In this document: piece after piece, positions 1 to 11,990 of the stretch
How positions within the stretch are numbered: position 1 is the stretch's first letter
Layout: each line of letters opens with the position of its first letter
Origin: Typha latifolia
Lineage: Eukaryota > Streptophyta > Magnoliopsida > Poales > Typhaceae
DNA: 64,000 nucleotides
Assembly: GCA_019914945.1 (NCBI GenBank)
Contig: CM034099.1
Coordinates: forward strand, 14,497,923 to 14,561,922
Direction: 5' to 3'
Made by a program: the position numbers and the translations under genes
Notes under the pieces: model-generated
Database searches by the model: none
The model's input: only the letters and a program-made list of their open reading frames with translations
Told to the model about the DNA's origin: nothing

Positions 1-720
1 TTTGATTTGATGATCTCACTACTGAGCCAAATGAGGATGCCAAATTTTTTTCTTATTTGGTTAACGATGCAAAACAAAAACTGTATTCTATCTACAAAAT
101 TTTTTTAAACTTTCATTCATTGACATTTATTATAAATAAAATGTTTAGATGGATGGAGCAATAAAAGCTTTGATATGCTCCGTAGGCTTTACATGAGGAT
201 GACTTAACATATTATGGAGTTCTTAAAGAAATAATTGAGCTAAATTATAACAACAAAGCTAAGGAAATATTATTCAAGTGTGATTGTATTGATGTGCGCA
301 AGGTAGATGAATTAAGAAAGATGAACTCAGTCATACTCTTGTCAACTTTAATCATCTTTTAAGTAGTGGTGCAAATTTATCAATTGAACCCTTTATACGT
401 CATCACAAGTTGAACAAGTCTTTTATGTCCAAGATCCTATTGAACTAGATTGGCATGTTATCATTTGGACAAAACCTAGAGATTTCTTTGATATAATGAC
501 GACAATGATATTAAGACATACTTTTCTAATTTAGCTCATGATAACCTAAACGTGGATAGCATTAAAATTCATGATATTGATAATATGAATTAGACAAGAA
601 TATATACACACCGCATAATAATTAACACACATTTAGAATTGAACAATATTAGAGATCAAAATCTAATTGATGAGTCAAATTTCGAAGATGTAGAAGACAA
701 AGAAATCACACACTTTCTCT
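1..720 (+). pseudogene. TNP2-like CACTA transposase, C-terminal remnant
   Basis: Reading from 198 gives DDLTYYGVLKEIIEL and then a segment ending ILFKCDCIDVRK. Around 409-490 another frame gives QVFYVQDPIELDWHV followed by KPRDFFD. These match, in order, the conserved C-terminal blocks of plant TNP2 transposases (the GVxxxIIExxx...LFKCDW block and the VFYVxDP...PRDxxD block). The two blocks sit in different frames with stops between them, so this is a pseudogene. The catalytic region lies upstream of the window. Confidence 0.72.
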
Positions 721-1194
721 AGGTAACTTAATGTTGCCAAGGTTTTTATCTTCTCTTTGTCTCCTATCAATTTGTTTCAAATTATCAAGGTTATGATAAT
801 CTAATTATTTATGTTTTATTTTAAATCTAACTTCTTTTCTTACGATTTTGTTCAACATCATGATAAAACGGTCAAAGAGTCGGCTAAGGCATTAATCAGT
901 AGAACATTATATTGTATCTCAATTACTACCAAATGAAAGCCAAATGAGAAAAACTAGAGTGTTTACATCTAATGAACCCACAATCATCCTCAAAATATTC
1001 AAAGTAATTATGATGCAAATATGTCTGAAAATATTAATAAAGAGTGACTAAGTCAAGGTCAAAGTTCATATCATTAATCTGCACCATATTCAACTAATAA
1101 TTTTAATCCAATTATAGCAGAAATATAATCTACTTTATTTGAGTCATTCCTATGTAAGTAAATATTACTGGTTCATGTTAGTATATACAATTAA

Positions 1195-1870
1195 AACAAA
1201 AGGATGAGGTAGATACCCAATTCGGATGAAGAGGAGGAACATAGGCTTATAAAATTAAAGGGGAAATAATATGGTCAGTTTGTTGGTAAAAGGACAACAA
1301 AATTCACTTTCTTGGTACAATTGTAAGAAATGATATCAACTCACTATTAACATTTAGAGATTGGAGGACAGTGTCAAATCATAACAATGTAATAATGTGG
1401 GATAAAATGACTTTTGTCATGCTTCTTCTGGAACAATGCATAATTAATTATAGTTACTTATCTGATGTAGTTAATATATAAAATTAAAGAGACGAGGCAA
1501 AAATGAGTAATAAAGGCCTTTGGAAATAAATGGAAAGATTTTAAGGGTGAATTAAAGCATCTCCACTATGATACTCATGATAATAATGAAGATCGTGCTA
1601 AGCTAAAGGCACATAGTGGAATGAATAAAATTAATCGTGCTAAGCTAGTTGCTACACATATTGTTGGATCGAAAAGTTTTGCTGCCATAAGATTAGAATC
1701 AAAATTTTTTTAATATTAAACATATTATATTATAAATTACCTCATAATTATTTGTACTAATGTAATGATTATAACAACGAAGGAAGAAAGGTGAGAACTA
1801 AACAAGAGAAGATATCTACAAAATAACTTACGTAAATAAAGAGGGAGCTCCTATGAATGCAGCTTGTGCA
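1195..1870 (+). pseudogene. Ptta/En-Spm Transposase_24-like remnant
   Basis: An uninterrupted frame at about 1516-1710 reads FGNKWKDFKGELKHLHYD, then a charged stretch, then VGSKSFAAIRLES. The KW(R/K)xFKxxLxxxYY and G(S/T)KSFAxIRxE blocks are hallmarks of the plant Ptta/En-Spm family (Transposase_24), the second protein of many CACTA elements. An upstream block at about 1260-1400 (GQFVGKRTTKFT, then FRDWRTVSNHNNV) fits the N-terminal part of the same domain in another frame. Stops and frame changes make it a pseudogene. Confidence 0.7.
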
Positions 1871-3309
1871 AAAAAAGATTATAAGATACTCATCATTTTA
1901 TTTTATTTTTATTTATTGTTGTTATTTAAAAAGTTAGTTTCACACTAAGTATATTTCTACATATCTGTATTATAAGAATGAACACCTATTTACTATTCAA
2001 CCAGAGGATATAGAGAAGTCCAAGGACCATGATAATTTAGATTTAAAAGTACTTGGAAAAGAAAGACATGGTAGTATTTGTGGACTAGGTTTGAGCCCAG
2101 CACCTACTAAGTTACTAAATAATACACCTTCCCCTTCAGAATGTTTAATAATGACTTCATAAGCTGCAAGAAAGATGGACAATGAAAATAATGCATTAAG
2201 AAAAGAGTTGCAAACTATGAAAGAACAAATGGTTGAAATGAAAGCAAAGATAATATCTTTTTGGGGGGGAGGAATCCTAATATTCAACATTTTAACCAAG
2301 CACCAATGAACTTTATTGAAGCAAGAGAGATATATTTTTTAATTTTAAAGTATTCACAAAAATAGAATTATAGAAAATCTATATTAATATTTTTTTATTA
2401 TAAAATATTACTACTACAAATAATCGAAATGCCAAAAATGCTAATTCATATCATCTATGCCAATCCATCTTTTTAGGTAGTATATAAATTTGAAACTCAT
2501 GAATATGCTATCTATCTATTAAAAATATTTATATTTTTTATAAATTAACTGCTTATTCTTTAATCTAAATGTTCAATCTAAAAAATTGACTTGTGTAGAT
2601 AGGGTAATTTCTAAAATGTCTAAGTATTATCATTCATTCAATATTTATTATACGACATTTTGTGTGCAGGGTGGAAAAGAAGTTGTATCAATGTCTATTT
2701 CAAAACAATGTGAAATTTTATTTAATAAGAATCGATAAATAATTATTGGAGGAGACAAATTAGGACACTAGTATTGAGAGGTTTATTTCGAGGAGGTGAT
2801 GTCTCATACTGAAAATTTAATTCGTACTTTCAGATCCACAAAAACAATGAGGCATACTAATGAACAAACTATTATACGACCTTCTTATCTTGTATGTCAT
2901 GATTTCTTCTTTCACATTTGTCAAATTTTTAAACATTTTTTCAATGTTATTTAACCCTTTAAAACTAATTAGTTTTATATTAATTATTTTTTGTAGATTA
3001 AAAATATTAGGAGATGAAGCGATATCTTGCTAATTCAAGAAATGAGAAGACTGGGTCAAAGCATGTTAATAAATGAATTAACATGTGAGCATTTGATTTT
3101 CTTCTTTAATGTTTAGATGATTGACCAACAAGGCTGACTTACTAGTTAATACATTAAGTTTTATTATTTTTGTAATCTAATTCACTTCTCTTATATGTTG
3201 TGTATAGAATTGGTTGATTGTTGTAGTAAATTTTTTATAATAATCCACAGCTTTTCCTATTTAATAGTTCATTGGCAATATTTACAAATTATTCATAATT
3301 TTTTTTGTG

Positions 3310-3909
3310 ACAAATGTTGAGTATCTATAAATGTTATTAAATATATATTTTTCAACATTTATAAATGTCAATAAAATGTTATTAGAATGTCGCCAATAAC
3401 ATATTTGCTAATAGTTTCTAATGTCGGGCAATTTCTTTCTCGATAATTGCAATTATTAGTGAAGATGATACTGTCGACATTTCAAAAATGTTAGCAAGAC
3501 TATATTTATCAAGATTTGTTAATGTTGGTAATAGTTTTATAATTGTTGGCTATAATAAACTTTTAAAGTTTTTGACTTTTATAGTGTCATTAAATACATT
3601 TACCAACAAATATAAATGTCGACAACGAGTTGGAAGCCAAATATTTATAAATGTCCCGAATTTGTTTTTGCCATCAGACATAAATGACAAGAAATATATA
3701 TGTAGTGATATTTATAAATGTTAAGAAACAAATATTTGCTAGCATTTGACAAAAAGAGTTAGTAAAAAAAATTGCCGACACCATATTCAATGATATTTTT
3801 AGAAGTGTCACAAAAAATTTTGTGATCCTAGAAATAATTATTGTTCAGCACTTAGGAATTATTTTACTTACAATTAAAAATATCAGCGCTAATTAATATT
3901 GTCGTAGTG
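3310..3909 (+). repeat. CACTA subterminal repeats and terminal motif
   Basis: An AT-rich stretch repeats words such as TATAAATGT and AATGTCG in both orientations and ends at the CACTACGAC terminus (as read on the minus strand). Subterminal arrays of short repeats next to the terminal inverted repeat are typical transposase-binding regions of CACTA elements. Binding here is inferred. Confidence 0.5.
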
Positions 3910-4613
3910 CTTAAATATTTTTTTAATATTATATATGTATTAATATATATTATATACAAATATATTTATAACCATTAGATTTTTGATCCAATGACTCATA
4001 TGATCCTATCTCTACCTAACCTTAAGCCTAAGTTCAATAAATTCTCTTCAACAAGCCTAACCTCCTTCTCTTCCTCATTCTCATTCTCATTCTCCACCTT
4101 CTCCTCCTCCTCCTCCTCCTCCTCCTCCTCCTTCCTCCATTGGCGTCTGTCTCCTCATTCTTCTCCTCCTTCATCTCCTCATCCGGCCTCCTCCTCCTTC
4201 ATGGGCAAGTACTGTCGTAGTGTTGCCTCCTTCTCCATCGACAAGCCATTACTATGATGGCCTCTCCTCCTCTCTCGACCTCCTACTCTATCGACAAACC
4301 ATCGTTGCGGCGCCACCTCCTCCTCCTCTATCGACAAACCATCGTCATGAAGCTGCCTCCTCCTCTATCGACAAGTTGAGGTCATTGCCACTTTCTTCAT
4401 TGCCACTTCCTTCTCCTTCTTTCACAAGCCACCTCCTCCTCCTCTTGCTTTAGCCTCCTCCTTCTTTAGCAAGCCACCTCCATCAGCCTCCTCCTCCATT
4501 GGTCTCCTTCTTCTCCAATTAAGCTTGAGCATCATTTGAGCTCGGCTCGGGCTTGGTCTGGCTTGGCTTGAGTTAAGATAAGCCAAGACTAAACGACTAC
4601 CTTCATAATACCT
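3910..4613. other. Simple-sequence region with GGCTCG-type element end
   Basis: No gene is seen. A (CTC)n tract lies at about 4098-4132, followed by CT-rich imperfect repeats of CCTCCTCC and CATCGACAAG. At 4534-4590 there is a cluster of GCTCGGCTCG and GGCTTG words like the ends of the elements at 38954-40012 and 51719-52803. It probably represents one end of a related MULE-like element cut off by the LTR fragment starting near 4614. No partner terminus was found. Confidence 0.4.
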
Positions 4614-6170
4614 TAATATTTTTAGATCTCAACTTTTATTTGAGACCATATAGAATCTTGCTAGTAATGAGTTAATATTTGATTGACAAACGCAAGAGAT
4701 ACATATTTTGTGTATTCTATGATCATATGATGAGTAGTCTTCTACCGTATAGTTGATGTTTGTGTCTTTTATGATTATATTTATACTTTCACCATAATTA
4801 TATAATCCCATATATAGATGAATAAAGATGAACATATTATATTTATCATTCAATTGTTAGTTTGATATCGAATATGAGTATGCAGTTAACATACAAATGA
4901 GTAAAGATTGATGTACTATTTATATTTTAGTTGTTAAGTAAATCTCTAGCATGAGTATGTATGTGATTGATATCTGATTAGAGTGTATGATATCATATAT
5001 TTCTTTGACTTCTCTACTATTTAGATTCCTAAATTGTACGATCTGTTATAGTAGATATATGCATATAATTTATTGTTTGGAAGAAAATTATGAAATCTTA
5101 TTAATATGATAGTTGATAGAAAATATGAGGATACCAATTATATTGCTCGCTATATGTGAGGGATTGTTATATGATATATTATTATTATTCACCATATACG
5201 AGGGTTAGTTATATAATATATATTGCTCATGATATGCGACGGTTGGCTTTATGATATATATAATTTGCTATATATAATAGTTAGCTATATGATATATATT
5301 GATTACTATTTGCGATCGTTAGCTATATGCTACCATCATTAGTAATAAGTTTTTATGATTATCTTATATACTTTTTATCAGCTAGATTAGTACACATATT
5401 TAGATAAAATGATTGATATGCTCATATAATTGATGAAGTATGATTGGCTTTTCTGGCAGAATTATGATATGATATGATGTGGTGGATAGTGGTCTAGTAT
5501 GATCGTGTCATTTAGAGTTTACATTAATAATAAATATATTAAGAAATGCATTTATTTTATCATATCGGGTAATTGTCATTTATCATATATAGTTGCATTT
5601 AGAACTATTATAGCATGGCTATATTATCGTACATCATATGTTGTCATATTTGATAAAGTTATGATATGATTATATCACTAGAGATATTAATATATTATTA
5701 AGGATACATTTATATGCTCGTTTATGATATGATGCTCATTTCTCACTTATATTATCCAATATATAATTTACTCTCTATTTGAAATTACTAATTTCGAGTA
5801 ATGTCTATTCACTGAGCTCTTAGTTAATAACTCTCTTTATTCTTTTATAGTCTTTAGATATGTAATACTTGATAATAATTTAAGATATCGTGAAGATATA
5901 TTTTAGAGTAAAGATGAAGTAAGCTAGAAGTTAGGTAGTATAAAAGATGGTTTATATGGAAATTGAGTTGTATTGGTGTTTTATATCTGTATATCACCAT
6001 ATTATACTATAATTTGTATAATAGGAGATAATATACATGTTAGATTATATTTTTATTTGTATATTAGTCGTAAACTTGATGGCTTGTGGTTTGTGTGGGT
6101 CCAATCGGATTATATAGTGGTCTAGCATTGTTATTATAAATTTAAATATTTATATGATATAATGCTTATT
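4614..6170 (+). mobile_element. Diverged LTR fragment, copy 1 of a head-to-tail series
   Basis: The stretch is collinear with the later LTR copies. It contains the block TTATTTGAGACC...GATCTTGCTAG, then the GAGTAGTCTT block, a 45-55-bp tandem array (5100-5340), the CACTGAGCTCTT block near 5813 and a GTGGTCTAG end near 6117. It lacks the CT-rich 5' part seen in later copies. No coding capacity. Confidence 0.6.
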
Positions 6171-6184
6171 TAGTATATTGCCCC

Positions 6185-6545
6185 CACCCAGAATGGGCAC
6201 GTGCACGCCCATGCGTCCACACGGCCTACGCGGCACACACGACAGGCCGAGCAGGGCCCGGTCACGCACGATATACTCCTGTGCCTATATAATTATGGCA
6301 TCATTAAATAAAACCTGCTAACACATCCATGCTCACATAATCCATCATCAGATAATCATACTATTAACCAAATAAACCTATTAACATATGAATATCTAAG
6401 TCCACAACAACCATACTAGATAGCTATATAATTTAGTAGGGCCCACACAGGCTATGATAAACCATCAAGATACAATTAAAATTATTGATGCATGAGTACA
6501 CTATAATTCGACTTATATTATACAAATCATCGCCTAATACAATTA
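6185..6545 (-). mobile_element. Minus-strand 3' end of a related LTR
   Basis: This segment aligns in reverse complement with the 3' end of the same LTR family and in the same orientation with 12214-12460 (shared blocks GGGCCCACAC, CATCAAGA and the GC-rich GTGCACGCCCATG-like start). It indicates a reverse-oriented insertion or rearrangement between LTR copies 1 and 2. Confidence 0.5.
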
Positions 6546-6810
6546 TAACAACCTAGAACTAAATTTTTTTTGTTATGGGCATGACGTGGCCGCCCTCGTG
6601 CCCATGCAATAAGGGAGCTGCCCGCAGTTATCCGACTGCAGCCAGTTGGCCGCGACGGGCCCTAGCGTCGCCGCCAACCCCCCACCGCCTCTCTCTCTCA
6701 CCTTATAAATCTCTTTTTCTCTTTTTTTTCTTTCAGTCTCTCTCTCTCTCCTCTGCCGACGTCAACCTACAGCCGCTGTCGCGGTGAGCCTCCTCCTTCC
6801 TCTCCTCTCC

Positions 6811-6855
<45 letters not shown>

Positions 6856-7084
6856 CTCCACTCACTTGCACTCTTGGGCTTGGGCTCGTCGGAGCCGAGC
6901 CGCCGGCGAGAGGCCGACCGCGGGCTGGCCACCAACGGCTGGTGCCCTTCCCACCGGCGCCAAGTCCTCCTCCTCCCTTCCTCTCCTCTTCTTCTTCTTC
7001 CTTCTTTCTTCTTTCTCTTTCTTCTTTTCTTTCTTCCTTCTTCCATTCATCTTCTCTCTTAGCTCCTTCCTATTGTTCTAGAAT

Positions 7085-7140
7085 AGTGCTAGGCTCGACC
7101 TAGCACTGTAGCAAGCAGTGCTGGGCCAAGCCCAGCACTG
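7085..7140 (+). repeat. Paired hairpins in LTR copy 2
   Basis: Two perfect inverted repeats stand 8 bases apart. 7085-7107 has a 9-bp stem (AGTGCTAGG/CCTAGCACT) with a 5-base loop. 7116-7140 has an 11-bp stem with a 3-base loop. Both are retained in the other LTR copies with partly compensating changes. Confidence 0.75.
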
Positions 7141-7827
7141 GTGACATTGTTTTTATTATCTACTTTATTTTTATATTTGTTTATTTATTTAATTATGTAT
7201 TACTTTCTTAATTAATACAGATAAATTATTTAGATATTAATTATTTTAATAATAATGTGAGGCCCTTATGTGAGGCCCCGTGGACCTTGATAGTGAAGAG
7301 TTGTCACTCGGTTGATTAGCGAATGTGAGGGATATGTGTATTGGGTCTTCTGATCAGACTATGAGTAGTCTTATCCCCTAGACGTCTTTATCAAATTAGG
7401 ATATATTATATATTATGTACATGCATATTTTGACCTTCAACATGATTATATGACTTTATATAGAGATGATTTTAATCAAGCATATTTTATCATGCATTTT
7501 GATTAGGCTAATCTGGGATTTGAGTACATTGGTGATATATAGAGATGATTGGAGATGATTATATTGTTATGGTTTTTATGTCAAGATGATCTCTATCATG
7601 AGTGTGCATGTGATGGACTAGCAGGAGTATGTATGTGTTAGATACATGGTTGGAGTCTGCATTATATTAATTTTCAATTGGCTTCTTTACCACATAAATT
7701 TCTGAGTTGCATAATCTGTTGTAGTACTGGATATATGCATATGATTTATCATGTATAGGAAATCATAAAAGTACATGTGTATGTGATGTGATGGCTGGAA
7801 TTGTATCTGGTCCGGACTGGTACTCGA

Positions 7828-8035
7828 CATACTCTTAGCATATAGCAGACTATGGTGATGGTTAATGGTTGTACTCTTAGCGTATGACAGGGTACAACTA
7901 TCATTGATATACCCTTAGCATATAGTAGGGTATGATTATTTTCTTCTAAGATATCCTCAATGTATGATAGAGTATGATTTATCTCCAAAGATACTCTTAG
8001 TGTATGACAGGGTATGCTCTGAGCTTGTGACATGA
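7828..8035 (+). repeat. LTR-internal tandem repeats with TACCCT/AGGGTA arms
   Basis: There are about four to five imperfect repeats of 45-55 bp. Each centres on a word like TACTCTTAGCGTATGACAGG whose flanks (TACCCT or TACTCT, and AGGGTA) can pair. The same array occurs at 10785-10980, in reverse at about 13100-13200, and in decayed form at 5100-5340. Confidence 0.65.
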
Positions 8036-8944
8036 TGTGTATCGAGTTTGAAGCCGAGTATCGTAGTCCAGCATGGTGGATAATATTTAGAGTTGAGACG
8101 GATGATTGTGATAGTGAGAGATATGTTGATTATATCTGCCTCTAACATATACGATTATTTAGTGGTTGGCATGCATCATGCAGCATCATTGATGTGACTA
8201 GTATTATTGGATCATGATTGTTATACATGATATGTTGTTATATTTGATGATGTTATATAGTAATTTCATCATGTGATATATGTTTGGTTGAGTATATAAT
8301 ATGATCATTCATGAGAATTGATTTCATTCATATATATGTCATTGAGGATACATATATACATGCTCATATATGGCATCATACTACTTTTTGATTCATATTA
8401 TCTAGTACATGATTTACTCTTTATTTGACATCATTGATTTGGGGTAAGTTCTATTCACTAAGCCTTTTGCTCATGACTCTTTTTATTTCTTTTCTAACTC
8501 CCACATATATTATGGTACGTGACATCGACTTGAGATATTCTGATGAGATATTTTAGAGCAAAGATGAGGTGAGCTATAGACGTGAGATGGCATAGAAGCT
8601 AGTTTGACCAGATATTGAGTTGTATCGTTGTTTGTTATATTTGTACTTTATTGTATTAGACGATAATTTGTATAGTACATGTTAGATTATAGTGCACTCG
8701 TGTATCAGTTGTTTAGTTGTATCTTGATGGTTTGTTTTGGTCTGTATGAGTCCTATCAGATTAGTTAGTGGTCTAGTGTATATTATTATAACAACCCAAA
8801 CCCAAAAAAAAAAAAAATTGGGCACGACGTGACCGGCCACACTGTGGCCGGCCTCGTGCCCATGCAAGTTGCATGCGCAACTTGCCTGGTGGGAGCGCCA
8901 CGCGCCCGCTACCGCTGCCGCCGCCGGTTAAAAACTCTTCCTCC

Positions 8945-8946
<2 letters not shown>

Positions 8947-9027
<81 letters not shown>

Positions 9028-9413
9028 CCTGAGCTCGGCTCTTCGAGCCGAGCCACGGCGAGAGGCGCCGGCCGGCGGCGGCGGCCGCCCCTCCCCGCCG
9101 GCTCGGGTCTGCAAGCTCCTCCCTCACCTCCTCTCTTTCTTCTCTTCCTCTTCTCTTCTTCTTCTTCTTCTTCTTCTTCTTCTTCTTCTTCTTCTTCTTC
9201 TTCTTTCTTCTGTCTTCTTATTTCTTATTTCTTATTTCTTCTTCCTTTCTCCTTTCTTTCCCTTAGCTCCCCTTCTCTCTTCTTCTTCTTCTTCTTCTTC
9301 TTCTCCTCCCTTCTTCTTCTTCTTCTTCTTCTTCTTCTTCTTCTTCTTCTTCTTCTTCTTCTTCTTCTTCTTCTTCTTCTTCTTCTTCTTCTTTCTTTCT
9401 TTTTCTTCTTCCT
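8947..9413 (+). repeat. (CT)n and (CTT)n microsatellites in LTR copy 3
   Basis: A nearly pure (CT)n tract covers about 8949-9025. (TTC)n tracts cover about 9157-9204, 9280-9304 and 9312-9392, separated by CT-rich DNA. They account for all apparent reading frames of this stretch. Confidence 0.9.
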
Positions 9414-9444
9414 CCTCTGTTTCTACTCCTTTCTTTTCTGCACA

Positions 9445-9500
9445 GCGCTGGGCTCGGCCCAGCACTATAGCAGGCAGTGCTCGGCCGAGCCCAGCACTAG
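9445..9500 (+). repeat. Paired hairpins in LTR copy 3
   Basis: These are counterparts of 7085-7140. The first (9445-9467) keeps a 9-bp stem with one mismatch, and carries G:C where copy 2 has A:T at the same paired position. The second (9476-9500) has two unpaired positions. Confidence 0.7.
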
Positions 9501-10981
9501 TGACATTGTTTTATTATCTACTTTATTTTATATTCATTTATTTATTTAATTAGGTATTACTTCCTTAATTAATGTAGATAAATTATTTAGACATTACTTA
9601 TTTTAATAATAATATATATTCTTTAACATGATGATTATTAATTATAATTAGTATAATTAATGATTAACTAGGTTATAAAATATTATGCATAAATATAGAT
9701 AATAATTATTTTGATGTAACTATGTATTTATATTTCTATTAGATTAATAGATAGTGTTGTAAATTATAATTATTAGATTTATGTACTAATATTCATAATA
9801 TATGCAATTTCAGTAATCTTAACAATTTATTATATACTATTGTGTGTAGAATAAGATACTAGTCTTATTAATTAATTAATTACTTTATATAATTAAGTAA
9901 ATACTATATAACTTCTAATTAATCAAAATAGACTAAGAAATATAGATTTATTATAAATAGATCTTATCTATACTTATATCCCATTTATAATTGTTTAGCT
10001 TTTACTTTATAATTATATATTTAGAATATTAACTAAAAAGAAACGAACCTTTTTCTGTATATTATAACTAACATTTTATAATAATAGTATGTCATAATAT
10101 TTGAATCGTACCTATAATGTGAATCTAGTTATGTGCAAAGTAAAAGAAGTGTTTTTAAACCAAATAAATATTTATATTCTATTTAAACTAATTTTAATTG
10201 GATAAACGACTAATTAATATTACTTGAATATTTTCAGATCCCGAACCCCCTTATTTGAGACCCGGTGGATCTTGCTAGCGATGAGTGTCACTCGGTTATC
10301 TGATAGATGTAAGAGATGCGTGGTTTGTGTCTTCTGATCAAACTATGAGTAGTCTTATCCCCTAGACGTCTTTCTCAAATTAGGATATATTATATCTTAT
10401 GTACATGCATGTTTTGGCCTCTAGCATGATTATATGATTTTATTTAGAGATGATTTCAGTCAAGCATATTTTATCATAAATTTAATTAGGCTGATATGAG
10501 ATATGAGTACATTAGTGATATATAGAGATGATTATACTGTTATGGTTTTTATGTCGGAATGATCTCTATCATGAGTATGCATGTGATAGACTAGCAAAAG
10601 TATATATGGTTAGAGTCGGCATTGCATCATTTTTCTCTCGGCTTCTTTACCACCTAAATTCCTGAGTTGCATGATCTATTGTCGTACTGGATATATGCAT
10701 ATGATTTATCATGTATAGGAAATCATAAAAGTACATGTGTATGTGATGTGATGGCTAGAACGGTATCTAGTCCGGACTGGTACTGGACATACTCTTAGCG
10801 TTTGGCAGAGTATGGTGATGGCTTATGGTTGTACTCTTAGCGTATGACAGGGTACAATTATCATTGATATACCCTTAGCGTATGGCAGGGTATGATTACT
10901 TTATTCTAAGATACCCTTAGCGTTTGGCAGGGATTGATTTATCTACAGAGATACCCTTAGCGTATGGCAGGTATAATTTAT

Positions 10982-11849
10982 TGTAACAACCCAATCCCAA
11001 AAAAATAAAAAATTTATGGGCACGACGCGATTGGCCACACTATGGCCGGCCTCGTGCCCATGCTAGCAGCTCATGCAGCTTGGTGGGGCGCCACGCGCCT
11101 GCGGCCGCTGCCGCAGCCAACCAGCTGTTGCCAGCTGGTCGCAGTGGGCCCCAGCGCCGCCACTACTCCTCCTCCACCGCCTTCTCTCTCTCTCTTTAAA
11201 TCTCTCCTCTCTCTCTATCTCTCTCTCCCCCACTCACTTGCACTCTTGAGCTCGGGCTCGCCAGAGCCAAGTTGCCGGCGAGAGGCCGGCCGCGGGCTGG
11301 CCACCAGTGGCCGGTGCCCTTCCTGCCGGTTCTAAGTCCTCCTCCTCCCTTCCTTTCTTCCTCTCCTCTTCTTCTTCTTCTTCTTCTTCTTCCTTCTTTC
11401 TTCTTTCTCTTTCTTCTTTTTCTTTCTTCCTTATTCCATTCTTCTTCTGTCTTAGCTCCTTCCTCTACTTCTGGAACAGTGCTGGGCTCGGCCGACCACT
11501 AGTGACATTGTTTTAATTATCTACTTTATTTTATGTTTGTTTATTTATTTAATTAGGTATTACTTTCTTAATTAATGCAGATAAATTATTTAGACATTAA
11601 TTATTTTAATAATAATGTATATTCTTCAACATGATGATTATTAATTATAATTAGTATAATTAATGATTAACTAGGTTATAAACTATTATGCATAAATATA
11701 GGTAATACTTATTTTTATTTAATTATGTATTTATATTTCTATTAGATTAATAGAATTATTAGATTTATGTACTTATATTCATAATATATGCAATTTAAGT
11801 CATCTTAACAATTTATTATATACTACCATGTGTAGAATAAGATACTAGT
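10982..11849 (+). mobile_element. LTR copy 4, 5' part, interrupted by the chromovirus
   Basis: It starts TGTAACAACCCAATCCC and keeps the GGGCACGACGCGA block, a CT-rich leader and the TGACATTG block. The paired hairpins are collapsed by a deletion near 11478-11505. Identity with copy 3 runs to GATACTAGT at 11849, where the chromovirus LTR begins TGTAACACCC. The remaining 3' part of this copy was not found to the right of the chromovirus. Confidence 0.6.
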
Positions 11850-11936
11850 TGTAACACCCGAAATAAAAAGAGGGAGGACCGCGCACGCACTGAGCCTGTG
11901 CGTGCGTCCTAGCACCCTGCCACCCCCGGTCCTTCT

Positions 11937-11990
11937 TCTTCTTCTTCTTCTTCTTCTTCTTCTTCTTCTTCTTCTTCTTCTTCTTCTTCC
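11937..11990 (+). repeat. (CTT)n microsatellite
   Basis: About 18 CTT units lie in the chromovirus 5' LTR; apparent leucine or arginine runs here are translations of this tract. Confidence 0.9.

Larger units (their letters stand above)
1..3909 (+). mobile_element. CACTA (En/Spm) transposon, right-hand part, decayed
   Basis: The window opens inside a CACTA element. Two transposase-type remnants on the plus strand (TNP2-like, then Ptta/Transposase_24-like) are followed by an AT-rich subterminal region with repeated TATAAATGT-like words. The element ends at 3909 with GTCGTAGTG, whose reverse complement begins CACTACGAC, the class signature. The left terminus lies outside the window, so total length and the 3-bp target duplication cannot be checked. 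Coding parts carry stops and frameshifts, so it looks non-functional. Confidence 0.75.
6546..8786 (+). mobile_element. LTR copy 2 of the head-to-tail series
   Basis: It starts at a TATAACAACC-type LTR end followed by the GGGCATGACGTGG block, a CT-rich leader (6680-7070), paired hairpins (7085-7140), a TGACATTG block, the AGTCTTATCCCCTAGACGTC block, a 50-bp tandem array (7828-8035) and the GTGGTCTAG end. Compared with copy 3 it lacks about 0.6 kb of AT-rich DNA after 7250. No protein is encoded. Confidence 0.65.
8787..10981 (+). mobile_element. LTR copy 3, truncated by copy 4
   Basis: It begins ATAACAACCCAAACCC and continues with the GGGCACGACGTGACC block, a very long CT/CTT tract (8947-9413), paired hairpins (9445-9500), an AT-rich middle that copy 2 lacks, the GAGACCCGGTGGATCTTG block (about 10257) and the tandem array (10785-10980). 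It is cut at 10981 where copy 4 begins. No coding capacity; apparent frames here are CT-repeat translations. Confidence 0.65.

Noticed and set aside
6575..7081. Overlapping open frames on both strands
   Set aside because: They are translations of CT-rich LTR sequence with Ser/Leu or Arg/Glu runs and no domain.
8829..9553. 226-codon open frame and partners
   Set aside because: Encoded by (CT)n and (CTT)n tracts in an LTR copy; poly-Leu, Ser and Phe only.
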